Positions 8,818-17,824 of a stretch of DNA of 64,000 nt are shown in pieces. The translations under genes and the position numbers were made by a program. The notes beneath the pieces are model-generated. The model ran no database searches and had not been told where the DNA came from. It saw nothing but the letters and a program-made list of their open reading frames with translations. The stretch comes from G942493215 sp942493215 (GTDB taxonomy: Bacteria > Bacillota_I > Bacilli_A > RF39 > UBA660): positions 1,426,001-1,490,000 of the forward strand of contig OW818670.1 of assembly GCA_942493215.1 (NCBI GenBank), read 5' to 3'. Numbering within the stretch: the first letter of the stretch is position 1; each line of letters starts with the position of its first letter.

Positions 8818-9096
8818 CTACTTGTTATCTGTAAAATATATATGTCTACCTATTGAATTTAACTTACTTTTTAAATAATTATCGATAATAAGATTATCCG
8901 TATTTAAAATATCATTAACCATATCACTAAGGGCTAAATCTTGAGCTTTCTTCCATTTAATCTCTTTTAAATAATTCCATATATCTTCTTCTTTAAGATA
9001 ATTATAGCCATTAGCCTGCATCTCCCGATATTTAGTTATTAGGGCTGGTTTTAAACGTTTATATAATTCTTCTTCACTAGTAAATTCAAAATCCAT
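8818..9096 (-). CDS. comN: ComN-like post-transcriptional regulator
   Basis: A 92-aa soluble protein. The pattern L..KYREMQANGYNYLKEEDIWNYL, then SDMVNDIL, then a C-terminal KSKL, fits the Post_transc_reg/ComN family. In B. subtilis ComN affects comE mRNA and is encoded beside spoVB; here too spoVB is the divergent neighbour 80 bases away. That synteny is the best support, since the protein is short and the motifs are weak. AGGGAGG precedes the ATG. It ends nine bases before rel, so the genes are probably co-transcribed. Confidence 0.65.
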   Translation of the reverse strand: MDFEFTSEEELYKRLKPALITKYREMQANGYNYLKEEDIWNYLKEIKWKKAQDLALSDMVNDILNTDNLIIDNYLKSKLNSIGRHIYFTDNK

Positions 9097-9176
9097 AAAT
9101 TTCCTCCCTAGGCTTAAAAGCTTAATACTTACATATATATTATATATGAAAAGAAAAGTTTTTTAAAGGAGAATAT

Positions 9177-10478
9177 ATGAAAAAAAGTAAATTCCTTAAA
9201 GCGACATTCATTTTAATGGTTGGTGGTATTATCACTAAAGTATTAGGAATGATCATTAGAATCATTATTACAAGGTTACTAGGAACTGAAGGTATGGGTA
9301 TATATATGTTAATTATGCCTACTTTTACACTATTAATTGGTATTGCTCAATTAGGATTACCAGTTGCGATATCTAAATTAGTAGCTGAAGACAAAAGTAA
9401 TAATAAAAACTTAATATTCTCCGCCATACCAATAACAATAATTATTAATATTATTATTATTATTTTTGTCTTATTATCAAGTCATTTTATTGCTAATGAT
9501 TTATTGCATGAACCTCGTAGTTATTATGCTTTAAATTGTATTAGTTTAGTCTTACCTTTCATTAGTGTTTCCAGTATTGTTAGGGGCTATTTTTTTGGTA
9601 AACAAAAAATGTTTCCTCATGTTTTATCTAATGTTATTGAAGATGTAATCAGACTTATTATCTTAATAATTGGCATACCAATATTTATTGTTAATGGTTT
9701 GGAATATGCCGTCGCCTTTGTGGTGCTTGCTAATATTGGTAGTGAATTATCGTCTATATTAATTCTATTCTTCTTTTTACCAAAGAATTTTAATTTATCT
9801 AAAAAAGATATTAAACCCCAATATGATAATATTAAGAATATGATGGCGATTGGTTTTCCCACCACTGGTAGCCGTCTAATTGGTAGTATTGGTTATTTTT
9901 TTGAACCCATTATCTTAACTTTTTTCTTACTAAATAGTGGTTATAGTAATATCTATATTATTCAAGAATATGGTATTTTAAATGGCTATGTTATGCCAGT
10001 TTTATTATTACCATCGTTTTTTACACTAGCTATATCACAAGCCCTATTACCAGTGGTCGCTAATAACTATAGTCGAGGAAATAATGTTTATACAAAAAGT
10101 AAAATTAATCAAGCCATTCTTTTTTCATTAATTATAGGAGTTCCCTCCACTTTATTTTTTATAATATATCCCGAATTACCACTAAAACTAATTTATAGTA
10201 CCACTAATGGTATTGATTATTTAAAGGTTCTTGCTCCTATATGTTTACTCTATTACGTCCAAGCACCCCTTACAAGTAGTTTACAAGCAATGGGTAAAGC
10301 TAAATGTGCGATGAGTGGAACTCTATGGGGTATGATTATAAGAACAGTTGTTTTAGTAATAGGATCAATGATAAAGATTGGCTTATATGGTTTAGTTTTA
10401 GCAACAGCTTCTAATATCATTTATATTACCATTCACCATATTATCTATGTTAGAAAATATTTAAATACACCAGCATAA
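9177..10478 (+). CDS. spoVB: stage V sporulation protein B-like flippase (MATE/MOP fold)
   Basis: A 433-aa polytopic membrane protein of the polysaccharide/lipid II flippase (MurJ/SpoVB) superfamily. It has the N-terminal signature FLKATFILMVGGIITKVLGMI and GTEGMGIYMLIMP, and about twelve to fourteen hydrophobic helices. SpoVB is needed for spore cortex synthesis and is thought to move precursor across the forespore membranes. It is one of the few plus-strand genes, divergent from comN as in Bacillus. AAAGGAG lies seven bases before the ATG. A general flippase role cannot be excluded. Confidence 0.88.
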   Translation: MKKSKFLKATFILMVGGIITKVLGMIIRIIITRLLGTEGMGIYMLIMPTFTLLIGIAQLGLPVAISKLVAEDKSNNKNLIFSAIPITIIINIIIIIFVLLSSHFIANDLLHEPRSYYALNCISLVLPFISVSSIVRGYFFGKQKMFPHVLSNVIEDVIRLIILIIGIPIFIVNGLEYAVAFVVLANIGSELSSILILFFFLPKNFNLSKKDIKPQYDNIKNMMAIGFPTTGSRLIGSIGYFFEPIILTFFLLNSGYSNIYIIQEYGILNGYVMPVLLLPSFFTLAISQALLPVVANNYSRGNNVYTKSKINQAILFSLIIGVPSTLFFIIYPELPLKLIYSTTNGIDYLKVLAPICLLYYVQAPLTSSLQAMGKAKCAMSGTLWGMIIRTVVLVIGSMIKIGLYGLVLATASNIIYITIHHIIYVRKYLNTPA

Positions 10479-10499
10479 ATTATTATATTTATCATAAAC

Positions 10500-10560
10500 T
10501 AATTATAGCATATTCATTAGCACTCTATATTGACAAGTGCTAATGAATATGCTATAATTA
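10500..10560 (+). promoter_or_regulatory. CIRCE operator inside a 25-bp perfect palindrome, overlapping a consensus promoter
   Basis: TTAGCACTC, nine bases, AAGTGCTAA (10517-10543) is the HrcA-binding CIRCE element with one mismatch. The inverted repeat is much longer than CIRCE: 10500-10524 pairs perfectly with 10536-10560 around an 11-base loop. TTGACA (10530-10535) lies mostly in the loop and TATAAT (10553-10558) in the right arm with a 17-base spacer, so HrcA binding would block the promoter. hrcA itself is not in the window. Confidence 0.93.
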
Positions 10561-10581
10561 TAATTGTTGGGAGGGATTAAT

Positions 10582-10965
10582 ATGTTACCAAGAAAATTTT
10601 ACTTGGATAGTATCTTTAGTGATCTACTAGAAGATGATTCAGCACAACCAATGAGTTGTGACATTTATGAGAAAGAAGGTAGCTTCTACATCGAGGCTGA
10701 TATTCCAGGATTTGATAAAAAGGATATCAAAATTGAATGTAAAGATGGTTATTTAACAATTTTTGCTTCAAAAGAAGAAACTACCGAAGATGAAGGCAAA
10801 AACTATATTCGTAAAGAAAGAAAATACGGTATGGTTAAACGTGAATTCTATGTTGGTGATGTTGACTCAAATAGAATTGATGCTGAATTCAATAATGGTA
10901 GCCTAAAGATTACAATTCCAAAACCAGAAGAGACTGATAACAAAGCTGTTATCGAAATCAAATAA
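10582..10965 (+). CDS. hsp20: Hsp20/alpha-crystallin small heat-shock protein
   Basis: ATP-independent holdase chaperone of the cytoplasm, 127 aa from the ATG at 10582, which has GGGAGGGATTAAT before it. The alpha-crystallin domain runs from about residue 30: SFYIEADIPGFDKKDIKIECKDG, YIRKERKYGMVKREFYVGD, and the closing NGSLKITIPK. The C-terminal oligomerisation tail is short. The gene is monocistronic, controlled by the CIRCE/sigma-A promoter upstream and ended by a strong hairpin. Confidence 0.95.
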   Translation: MLPRKFYLDSIFSDLLEDDSAQPMSCDIYEKEGSFYIEADIPGFDKKDIKIECKDGYLTIFASKEETTEDEGKNYIRKERKYGMVKREFYVGDVDSNRIDAEFNNGSLKITIPKPEETDNKAVIEIK

Positions 10966-10974
10966 TAATATTAA

Positions 10975-11004
10975 AAAGACAATGTAATTAAATACATTGT
11001 CTTT
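10975..11004. terminator. bidirectional terminator between hsp20 and the lipoprotein gene
   Basis: A perfect 12-bp stem (AAAGACAATGTA with its complement) with a six-base loop lies between two convergent genes and has T-rich sequence on both sides. Confidence 0.85.
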
Positions 11005-11009
11005 CTTGT

Positions 11010-11774
11010 TTAATTTGATGCATTATTAGTAACTGCATAATTAACATTAAATTCAATTTTATCATAATCAGAATTTTTCGGAGATCTTAATCTTGGCAGA
11101 AGAAGTTTCTCTGTTTGTGTACCTGAAAAATCATCTAACTCCACATAATCAACATCAATTGGTTTGTTATCTTTTAAATATAAGATTGCAAGCATAAAAA
11201 GGCCTATTTTTTTATCACTATTGTTAGTAATAGTTGTATATAAATACGAATTATCATGCTTATAACTTATATTTATTTTATCATTATAAAATGTAAAATT
11301 TTCAATAAATTTTTGGTCGATTATACCCTCATCTAAAGATACCTCTACTTTTGCCGGCAGTTCAATATTATCATAAGGTATACTATCATACATAAAGTTC
11401 ATGTCATCATAAAAATAGCAGTCAGAACCCTTTTTTAAATATTTTAGGGAATCTGACGTTTCCCATAAAACTTTTCCATTTTTGTCTTTATAAGTGATAC
11501 TTAACCAAAGTGCCAACAGATCTTTATCACCACTATTAGTAAATTTCATAATAAATTTATGATTATCCTCAGAAAAATAAAATTCTCCCTTTATATCTTT
11601 TTTCGTTACAAAACTTACCCTTTTATCGTTAGTACTAGTAGAATCATCGGTTTCTTTAGTGGGATTATTGGTATCTTTATTAGAATCATTAGTTTTTTTT
11701 GTAGAAAAACAACCAGTCAATAAAAAAGATATAAGAATAAGACAAGTCAAACTTACAAATACTACTTTTTTCAT
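11010..11774 (-). CDS. uncharacterised lipoprotein
   Basis: The product starts MKKVVFVSLTCLILIS and has the lipobox LLTGC, placing the lipidated Cys at residue 22. A Ser/Thr/Asn/Asp linker (about 25-50) is followed by about 200 residues of predicted beta-rich sequence. Two similar halves may be present, each with a YKDKNGK or YLKDNKP-like turn after a strand, as in FxLYD/DUF4352-type extracellular domains; this resemblance is weak. The ATG at 11774 is chosen because AAGGAG lies seven bases upstream; the frame is open eleven codons further. No function can be assigned. Confidence 0.75.
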   Translation of the reverse strand: MKKVVFVSLTCLILISFLLTGCFSTKKTNDSNKDTNNPTKETDDSTSTNDKRVSFVTKKDIKGEFYFSEDNHKFIMKFTNSGDKDLLALWLSITYKDKNGKVLWETSDSLKYLKKGSDCYFYDDMNFMYDSIPYDNIELPAKVEVSLDEGIIDQKFIENFTFYNDKINISYKHDNSYLYTTITNNSDKKIGLFMLAILYLKDNKPIDVDYVELDDFSGTQTEKLLLPRLRSPKNSDYDKIEFNVNYAVTNNASN

Positions 11775-11914
11775 AAATAACTCCTTAATTTTAAAATAAT
11801 ATATCATAAATACAAATACTATTCATAAGAATAATGTAGCACAATTAATATATTATTACAAGTAAGTATTTGACACTACTTAACACTATTAGATACTTTT
11901 TAAATAAAAATCGT

Positions 11915-12544
11915 TTAAATTAATTCACTCTTCTTAATAATAAACGTCTTATTCTTAGCATAGAAAGCATAAAAGACATCTTCAATTTTTATATTCTTTT
12001 CTTCTAAAATATTATCTAACCATTTAATATCTTTTTTTATTTCCCTTAAAACATACATATCTATTTTACCATCAACAATAATAGGAAAAGGATAATCGGC
12101 ACCTTTTTTAAATACTGATAATTTACCATTATTCTCTAGAACCGCATATTTAACTTCTTCAATACTTCTTACTTCTTGTTCTCTTAACTGGGTCATTAGA
12201 TCTTCAAGGTTATATCTTAATTTAGTCATTTGCTCAAATCTAATTTGACCATTTTTAATAATAACCGATGGTTTACCATCAAAGAAATCTCTTAACTTAT
12301 TATTTTTTAAAGTAAAATAGCTTAAGGATACTTCTAATATAACTAATAAAACAATAGGAATAACCGATAAAAAAATTGATGAATTATAATTTTCTACAGA
12401 AATAGCGGCAAAATCAGCAATAAAAATTGAGACAATTAAATCGATAACGCTTAACTTACCTACTTCTTTTTTACCCATAATCCGATAACAGCCAATAATT
12501 AAAAAATATAAAACAATTACTTTATATATAACCTTAAAATACAT
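11915..12544 (-). CDS. DUF421/YetF-family membrane protein
   Basis: A 209-aa protein with three N-terminal transmembrane helices (about 5-85) and a cytosolic domain. Family signatures are GCYRIMGKKEVGKLSVIDLIVSI near the N-terminus, LRDFFDGKPSVIIKNGQI in the middle, and the DLMTQLREQEVRSIEEVKYAVLE block. The B. subtilis relatives YetF and YdfS have spore-associated roles, but general function is unknown. GGGTGAT precedes the ATG. It is divergent from the TIGR04086 protein. Confidence 0.85.
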   Translation of the reverse strand: MYFKVIYKVIVLYFLIIGCYRIMGKKEVGKLSVIDLIVSIFIADFAAISVENYNSSIFLSVIPIVLLVILEVSLSYFTLKNNKLRDFFDGKPSVIIKNGQIRFEQMTKLRYNLEDLMTQLREQEVRSIEEVKYAVLENNGKLSVFKKGADYPFPIIVDGKIDMYVLREIKKDIKWLDNILEEKNIKIEDVFYAFYAKNKTFIIKKSELI

Positions 12545-12618
12545 AATATCACCCTAAAATATTATGAACCTAGTTATTAATTTATATACAGATGCATATC
12601 CTCTATTAGGAGGTTAAT

Positions 12619-12984
12619 ATGAACTATCTTAAAAGCATTAGTAAAATACTTGGTTTTTCACTATTAATTATCTTGGGTCTTACTTTCTTTATTACGATCT
12701 TAAGTTATTTTAACATCTTAAATTACCAGATTATTAATATCTTAAAATTGTTAATAATTATTTCTTCCATATTCAGTGGTGGCTTATTTGTCGGAAAAAA
12801 AAGTTTAACTAAAGGATGGTTAGAAGGGTTAAAATTTGCCGGGTTATTTTTATTAATAGTTGTTATCTTTAACTATTTAGGAATTAGAAAAGGTTTTGAG
12901 ACTAGTGATTTACTTTATTATATGATTTTAATAATAACGGGAGTATTAGGTAGTATTGTTGGAATTAATTTAAAAAAGGCATGA
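12619..12984 (+). CDS. TIGR04086-family membrane protein (YrzE-like)
   Basis: A 121-aa protein with four transmembrane helices. GGLFVGKKSLTKGWLEGLKFAG between helices two and three is the recognisable element of this small family, found next to tgt/yajC regions in many Bacillota. tgt lies about 0.9 kb away here. No biochemical role is known. AGGAGG precedes the ATG. It ends against a hairpin shared with the convergent 269-aa gene. Confidence 0.7.
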   Translation: MNYLKSISKILGFSLLIILGLTFFITILSYFNILNYQIINILKLLIIISSIFSGGLFVGKKSLTKGWLEGLKFAGLFLLIVVIFNYLGIRKGFETSDLLYYMILIITGVLGSIVGINLKKA

Positions 12985-12998
12985 TTTATAATCATGTC
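12978..12998. terminator. hairpin between convergent genes
   Basis: GGCATGATT pairs with AATCATGTC around a three-base loop, followed by CTTTT on the plus strand. It overlaps the last codons of the TIGR04086 gene and probably ends its transcript. Confidence 0.65.
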
Positions 12999-13000
12999 TT

Positions 13001-13810
13001 TTATATTTGTAAATTTTTCTTTGTTAAAGTATAAGGAGTATCTACTTTTGCTCTTTCTTCCCTAAGAGCAGAAATTAACATTCTTTTTTCATTAGGATTT
13101 AACGAATCCAACATTCTTATTTGATTAATACGTTCAGGAGTCGCTACTTTTTGTTGTTGTTTTTTAATTATACTATCAATATAATCCAATAATTCAATAA
13201 AAATCCATTCATATTTCTTATTATTAAGAACAAAATCATAATCTTTAGAAGTTACAATATTTGTTCCTTCAGACGTAAATAATTGTACTCTATCAGCAGG
13301 TGGGTAATTAGAACTATCCCTACAAACACTAATATCCGGTAATTGATGAAAAAATGGTTGATTAATAGATAATAAAGAGTTTTTTTGTATAAATTGTGCG
13401 GCAGCCATCATTTCTTCAGTTGGTAAAACAGGAGCATCGCCATTACCAAGTGGTAATAAATTTAGTTCTTCAGCCCATGGTGCCAGACGGAAATTAGGCA
13501 TTGGTTCTCTTCTAAAATCTGATTTACGACTATCTTTTACCATTGAATGAAGAACAAAATCATATTTCTCTTGACTATATAAATAGAATAATTCACAGAT
13601 ACCATATGGATTTAATTTACCCTCATTATAATATGATATTATTGTTCTAACTAAAATATAATCTTTTCCCTTTTTAGGCATATTATTTAATAACATATGA
13701 ATAAAATATTTCAGGTCAATGGTACTATATTCTTGTAAAGCCGTTTCTATTCTTATTTTATCCACTTCTGAAGCAGTCTTTGCTTCATTAATCATTTTTA
13801 AAACATCCAT
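13001..13810 (-). CDS. unknown 269-aa protein
   Basis: Not recognised. It is soluble, without signal peptide or membrane helix, mostly helical at the N-terminus (about 1-105), with a Pro/Asn-rich middle (about 110-165, LLPLGNGDAPVLP). A C-terminal region contains a Lys/Gln-rich helix (IIKKQQQKV) and RINQIRMLDSLNPNEKRMLISALREE. Some features recall the unknown 158- and 202-aa genes near 36 kb, but I could not align them. GGGGGAAAATAAAA precedes the ATG. It stands alone between yrzE-like and tgt. Confidence 0.6.
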   Translation of the reverse strand: MDVLKMINEAKTASEVDKIRIETALQEYSTIDLKYFIHMLLNNMPKKGKDYILVRTIISYYNEGKLNPYGICELFYLYSQEKYDFVLHSMVKDSRKSDFRREPMPNFRLAPWAEELNLLPLGNGDAPVLPTEEMMAAAQFIQKNSLLSINQPFFHQLPDISVCRDSSNYPPADRVQLFTSEGTNIVTSKDYDFVLNNKKYEWIFIELLDYIDSIIKKQQQKVATPERINQIRMLDSLNPNEKRMLISALREERAKVDTPYTLTKKNLQI

Positions 13811-13878
13811 TTTTATTTTCCCCCTAACAATCTATAACTAATGTAACATTTTTTACAAAACTAATCAATAAATTCATT

Positions 13879-13905
13879 AAAAAAATCCTAAATTCTAGGA
13901 TTTTT
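13879..13905 (-). terminator. tgt terminator
   Basis: A 9-bp stem of AAAATCCTA-type sequence with a five-base loop and T run on the minus strand overlaps the last codons of tgt. Confidence 0.75.
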
Positions 13906-15006
13906 ATATTGTTTTAAAAATTTTTCTTTATATTCTAGTAATCCATTTTCTTTAATAGCTTCTCTTAATTCTTCGGTTAATTTTATTAAGAATCTAATAT
14001 TATGAATAGATAATAATCTACCACCTAATGATTCATTAGATACAATTAAATGTCTTACATAAGCCCTCGTGTAATTTTTACAAGTATAACAATCACATTT
14101 GCTATCAAGCGGTGCAAAATCTTCTTTATATTGAGCATTCTTAATATTTATTTTACCATTCCAAGTAAAAGCATGACCGTGACGAGCAATTCTAGTTGGT
14201 AAAACACAATCAAACATATCAATACCCCGAATTGTTCCTTCAATAATATCAATAGGATCACCTACTCCCATTAAATAACGAGGTTTATCGATTGGCATAT
14301 AAGGCGTAGAATTAGCGATCATTTCATACATCGTCTTTTTATCTTCACCAACACTAGTTCCACCAACCGAATAACCATCAAAATCAAGAGCAACTGTCGC
14401 TTCCGCACTTTCTTTTCTTAAGTCTGCGAATTCACCACCTTGAATAATACCAAACAATGATTGGCGAGGATTATTATGAACATCTTTGCCTCTTTTAGCC
14501 CATCGAACAGTTCGAGCAATACTTTTTTCCATATACTCGTGCGTAACTGGATAAGGTGGACATTCATCAAAACTCATCGCTATATCACTATCCAATTTAT
14601 TTTGAATTTCAATGGATAATTCTGGTGTTAACATTAATCTAGCGCCATCAAGATGACTTTTAAATATTACACCTTCTTCTAGAATATTCTTCTTTTCTGC
14701 TAAAGAAAAAACTTGGAAACCCCCACTATCAGTTAATATAGGGCCATCATAATTCATAAATTTATGTAATCCACCAGCTTTATCAACCACATCAGCACCT
14801 GGCCTTAACCATAAATGATAAGTGTTAGATAAAATAACCGCACTATGACATTCTTTTAATTCTTCTGGTGTTAAAGTTTTAACATTTGCTAAAGTACCAA
14901 CCGGCATAAACATTGGTGTTTCATAACTACCATAATTAGTATGTAGTATTCCATAACGCCCCTTAGTGTTTTTATCTTCATATTTTAATTCATATTTTAT
15001 TTTCAT
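13888..15006 (-). CDS. tgt: queuine/preQ1 tRNA-guanine transglycosylase
   Basis: Exchanges guanine 34 of GUN-anticodon tRNAs for preQ1, the committed step of queuosine insertion. About 372 aa, usual length. Key elements: LSNTYHLWLRPG, DSGGFQVFSL with the substrate-binding Asp, GVGDPIDIIEGTIRGIDMFDCVLPTRIARHGHAFT with the nucleophile Asp, and the zinc site CDCYTCKNYTRAYVRHL. The ATG at 15006 is preferred over the in-frame GTG at 15015, which has no spaced ribosome site. With queH at 25.8 kb it indicates queuosine modification; queA is not in the window. Confidence 0.96.
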   Translation of the reverse strand: MKIKYELKYEDKNTKGRYGILHTNYGSYETPMFMPVGTLANVKTLTPEELKECHSAVILSNTYHLWLRPGADVVDKAGGLHKFMNYDGPILTDSGGFQVFSLAEKKNILEEGVIFKSHLDGARLMLTPELSIEIQNKLDSDIAMSFDECPPYPVTHEYMEKSIARTVRWAKRGKDVHNNPRQSLFGIIQGGEFADLRKESAEATVALDFDGYSVGGTSVGEDKKTMYEMIANSTPYMPIDKPRYLMGVGDPIDIIEGTIRGIDMFDCVLPTRIARHGHAFTWNGKINIKNAQYKEDFAPLDSKCDCYTCKNYTRAYVRHLIVSNESLGGRLLSIHNIRFLIKLTEELREAIKENGLLEYKEKFLKQYKNPRI

Positions 15007-15048
15007 GACTATCACATCCCAGGTATAATTATATCTAATATATGGACA

Positions 15049-16407
15049 TTATTCAACCTTTTTAATCATTAATTTATTTAATAAATAGTCTCTTATTTCT
15101 TCTAAAAACATCTTTCTTGAACCTTTAATATATATTAAATCATGAGGTTTAATAATATTATCATTTAAATAAGTTATTAGTTCATCTTTATTCTTAAAAA
15201 ATTTAGCATCTATGTGATGCATATTTGCAATATACTTTACTTCATTACCAACTGCTAGTAAAGTACTATTATCAATTCTTTTTAATTTAAAGCCTATTTT
15301 TTTATGAAAATATTTACTATATTTACCAAGTTCTAAAACATCACCTAAAATAATTATTTTATGAGCTTGAATATCTTTAATAATGTTTAAACCTGCCACA
15401 ATTGATTCATAACTAGCATTATAACTATCATCAATTAACGTAATATCATTATCTAAATGATAGGTATGTAACCTCTTATCCATTCCTTGATAACTTTTTA
15501 TAGCGTCTATTATATCATCAAGAGAAACATCAAACATTAATCCTACTTTAATAGCTAGAATAATGCTATCAATAAAGTGAGATCCTGGTAAATTAAACAC
15601 AACTTGACGATTATATTTTTTGAGATTAAATTTTAAAGTATCAAAGCTTTCTACTATTTGATCAACACCCATATCATCAGTATTTACTTTAACAAGACTA
15701 ATATCTTTAATCTTCTTCACTTTATGTAAATAATGATCATTATCATTAAGTAATAGAATACCTTTTGACATCCCATCTACTATTTCTAATTTAGCTCTTA
15801 AGATGTTTTTCATACTACCAAGATTACCTAAATGGGAAGATCCAATATTAGTTATAAGACTAACATTGGGTTGACATACTTTTGATAATTCACTAATTTC
15901 TCCTAAATGATTCATTCCTAGTTCCATAACAATTACTTGATAATCTTTATTTAATTTAAATAATGTTTGTGGAACACCAACGTAATTATTATCACTACTT
16001 TTACTTTTTAAAACACGATATTTCTTTTCTAAAATAAGACTTATTAATTCTTTAGTTGTTGTTTTACCAACACTTCCCGTTATAGCTATAAGAGGAATAT
16101 CATGATAAATTCTACGCATATAATGAGCTAAAGTAAGTAGGGATTGCTTAGTATCATTTACTCTAATAATAGGAATAAAGGTATTAATGTTAACCTCTTT
16201 TTCTACTACTATACAACTTACTTGTTTACTAATGGCATCACTCAAGAAATCATGTCCATCCTTAAACTGTCCTTTAATGGCAAAAAAGATATCTCCTGCT
16301 TCTAGTGTTCGGGTATCAGTTTTTATCTTCGTCATCAATATTTCAAAATCATTATTGGAATTCATTAAAGTACCATTAATAACATTAATAAAACTTTGAA
16401 AATTCAT
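15049..16407 (-). CDS. murF: UDP-MurNAc-tripeptide--D-Ala-D-Ala ligase
   Basis: Last cytoplasmic step of UDP-MurNAc-pentapeptide synthesis. 452 aa. The N-terminal domain has DTRTLEAGDIFFAIKGQFKDGHDFL. The ATP-binding P-loop is ITGSVGKTTTKELI, followed by ELGMNHLGEI, TNIGSSHLGNLGS and LIDDSYNASYESIVAGL, all MurF signatures. The protein is complete, so this lineage makes a conventional wall. AAAGGAG precedes the ATG. It is apart from the mra cluster at 56-59 kb. Confidence 0.95.
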   Translation of the reverse strand: MNFQSFINVINGTLMNSNNDFEILMTKIKTDTRTLEAGDIFFAIKGQFKDGHDFLSDAISKQVSCIVVEKEVNINTFIPIIRVNDTKQSLLTLAHYMRRIYHDIPLIAITGSVGKTTTKELISLILEKKYRVLKSKSSDNNYVGVPQTLFKLNKDYQVIVMELGMNHLGEISELSKVCQPNVSLITNIGSSHLGNLGSMKNILRAKLEIVDGMSKGILLLNDNDHYLHKVKKIKDISLVKVNTDDMGVDQIVESFDTLKFNLKKYNRQVVFNLPGSHFIDSIILAIKVGLMFDVSLDDIIDAIKSYQGMDKRLHTYHLDNDITLIDDSYNASYESIVAGLNIIKDIQAHKIIILGDVLELGKYSKYFHKKIGFKLKRIDNSTLLAVGNEVKYIANMHHIDAKFFKNKDELITYLNDNIIKPHDLIYIKGSRKMFLEEIRDYLLNKLMIKKVE

Positions 16408-16452
16408 ATTTTCTCCTTTCTCATTACTATCTTATTCAAGAGTAAAAAAGAA

Positions 16453-16494
16453 AGACAAAAAAAAGCAATGTCTAGTTCATATACTTTGACATTG
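16453..16494 (-). terminator. yneF terminator
   Basis: CAATGTC and GACATTG (16466-16472 with 16488-16494) form a stem around a 15-base loop followed by eight T on the minus strand. The stem overlaps the end of yneF. Confidence 0.7.
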
Positions 16495-16699
16495 ACTTCA
16501 TCATTTGATTAACTTGTTTTTGACTAGGAGTACGACCCATTTGTGTCATCATAGCTCTAATCATTTGTTCATTAACAGGAGGATTATCCTTAATATATTT
16601 CTTCATGTATTTACGTGCAATAAAGAAACCGATAATACCACCAACAATTATATATCCTAAAGCCTTTAATATATCTAATAATAATGCTACCCAATCCAT
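16472..16699 (-). CDS. yneF: YneF/UPF0154 small membrane protein
   Basis: A 75-aa protein with one N-terminal transmembrane helix (YIIVGGIIGFFIARKYMKKY) and the family's C-terminal NPPVNEQMIRAMMTQMGRTPSQKQVNQMM. Function is unknown, though it is conserved across Bacillota and Mollicutes. In B. subtilis it sits next to sirA and tkt; here a glycosyltransferase separates it from the SirA-like gene. GAGGAGG precedes the ATG. Confidence 0.93.
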   Translation of the reverse strand: MDWVALLLDILKALGYIIVGGIIGFFIARKYMKKYIKDNPPVNEQMIRAMMTQMGRTPSQKQVNQMMKSMSKYMN

Positions 16700-16762
16700 T
16701 ATTCATTCCTCCTCATAATTATATTTTACTAGATAACTATTCGTTTAGCAAGCTTAAACATT

Positions 16763-17785
16763 TTATTTATATAATTTTATTATTTCTTGATTCATTTTAT
16801 GATCTTTTATTTTTATTTTATGAAAGATATTTTCGAGTAGAAATCCTAATGTTATTAGATTCATTTTACTAGTCATAGTTAAATAACAATTAGATAGAAG
16901 TTTATTTTTAAATAATGATAAGACAATACTATGAAGCTTTAACTCATCACATAAGTTTGTGAAGTCTTCGATATAGTTTAATTTTTCTTTTTTTGATATA
17001 GCCATCATTGGTATCTTTTGGGCCATAATCACAATAATATCTAAGATAATAACTTTATTAACAAGCTTATTTATATCATCACTATCTTTAGCATACAGCT
17101 CTTTTATTTTAGTGGCAACCCTCATATAAGATAAGTGATTAGTATTTATACTATTTACTAAAGAAATTTTTCTTTGTAAATAATAATAATTATATCCTTT
17201 TAAATAAATATATTTATTAATATTCTTCTTTATTTGATGATTAAATAAAGTATCTTCATAACATTTTAAATCTATATCAAAACGATTATTAGCTATAACC
17301 TCTTTCTTATACAATTTGCCGGTTATATAACGTGGTTTAGTTATTAACTGTTTATTATTTAATATTGTATTATCTCTAATATGACCAATTTCTTTAAATG
17401 TTAATGTTTTATTATGATACTTATAAACAAGGATCCGCTCTAATTCTACAACATCAGCATTTGTTTCTAACATTAGATTCATAGCTTTTTTTATGGCGTC
17501 TTGATCAATTAAATCATCACTATCAATAAACATAATATAGGATCCTTTTGCTTGATCTAGACCAACATTTCTAGCATAACTGACACCCATATTTTTATTT
17601 AATGTAACTAACTTAATATGATGATTTTTCTTAATGTATTCTTGAATTATTGAAAAAGAATTATCAGTACTTTTGTCATCAACAAAAATAATCTCTAGAT
17701 CTTTATAGGTTTGATTAATTAAACTATCTATAAGTGGTCTTAAAAACTTAGCTGTATTATAAACAGGAATAATAACACTAACCAT
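16763..17785 (-). CDS. family 2 glycosyltransferase
   Basis: A 340-aa GT-A fold enzyme. The N-terminus VSVIIPVYNTAKFLRPLIDSL binds the nucleotide sugar, IIFVDDKSTDNS follows, and the metal-binding DxD is FIDSDDLID. The acceptor-side motif CYEDTLFNHQ is the family's ED pair. There is no clear transmembrane segment. It probably adds sugars to a wall or surface polymer; donor and acceptor are unknown. It is inserted between yneF and the SirA-like gene, which are adjacent in B. subtilis. GAGTGAT lies eight bases from the ATG. Confidence 0.9.
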   Translation of the reverse strand: MVSVIIPVYNTAKFLRPLIDSLINQTYKDLEIIFVDDKSTDNSFSIIQEYIKKNHHIKLVTLNKNMGVSYARNVGLDQAKGSYIMFIDSDDLIDQDAIKKAMNLMLETNADVVELERILVYKYHNKTLTFKEIGHIRDNTILNNKQLITKPRYITGKLYKKEVIANNRFDIDLKCYEDTLFNHQIKKNINKYIYLKGYNYYYLQRKISLVNSINTNHLSYMRVATKIKELYAKDSDDINKLVNKVIILDIIVIMAQKIPMMAISKKEKLNYIEDFTNLCDELKLHSIVLSLFKNKLLSNCYLTMTSKMNLITLGFLLENIFHKIKIKDHKMNQEIIKLYK

Positions 17786-17824
17786 AAAATAATCACTCTC
17801 ATTTAAAACTATTATAACACATTT

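Noticed and set aside
16684..16872. 62-codon plus-strand frame over yneF and the GT2 gene
   Set aside because: It overlaps two well-supported minus-strand genes and has no ribosome site.
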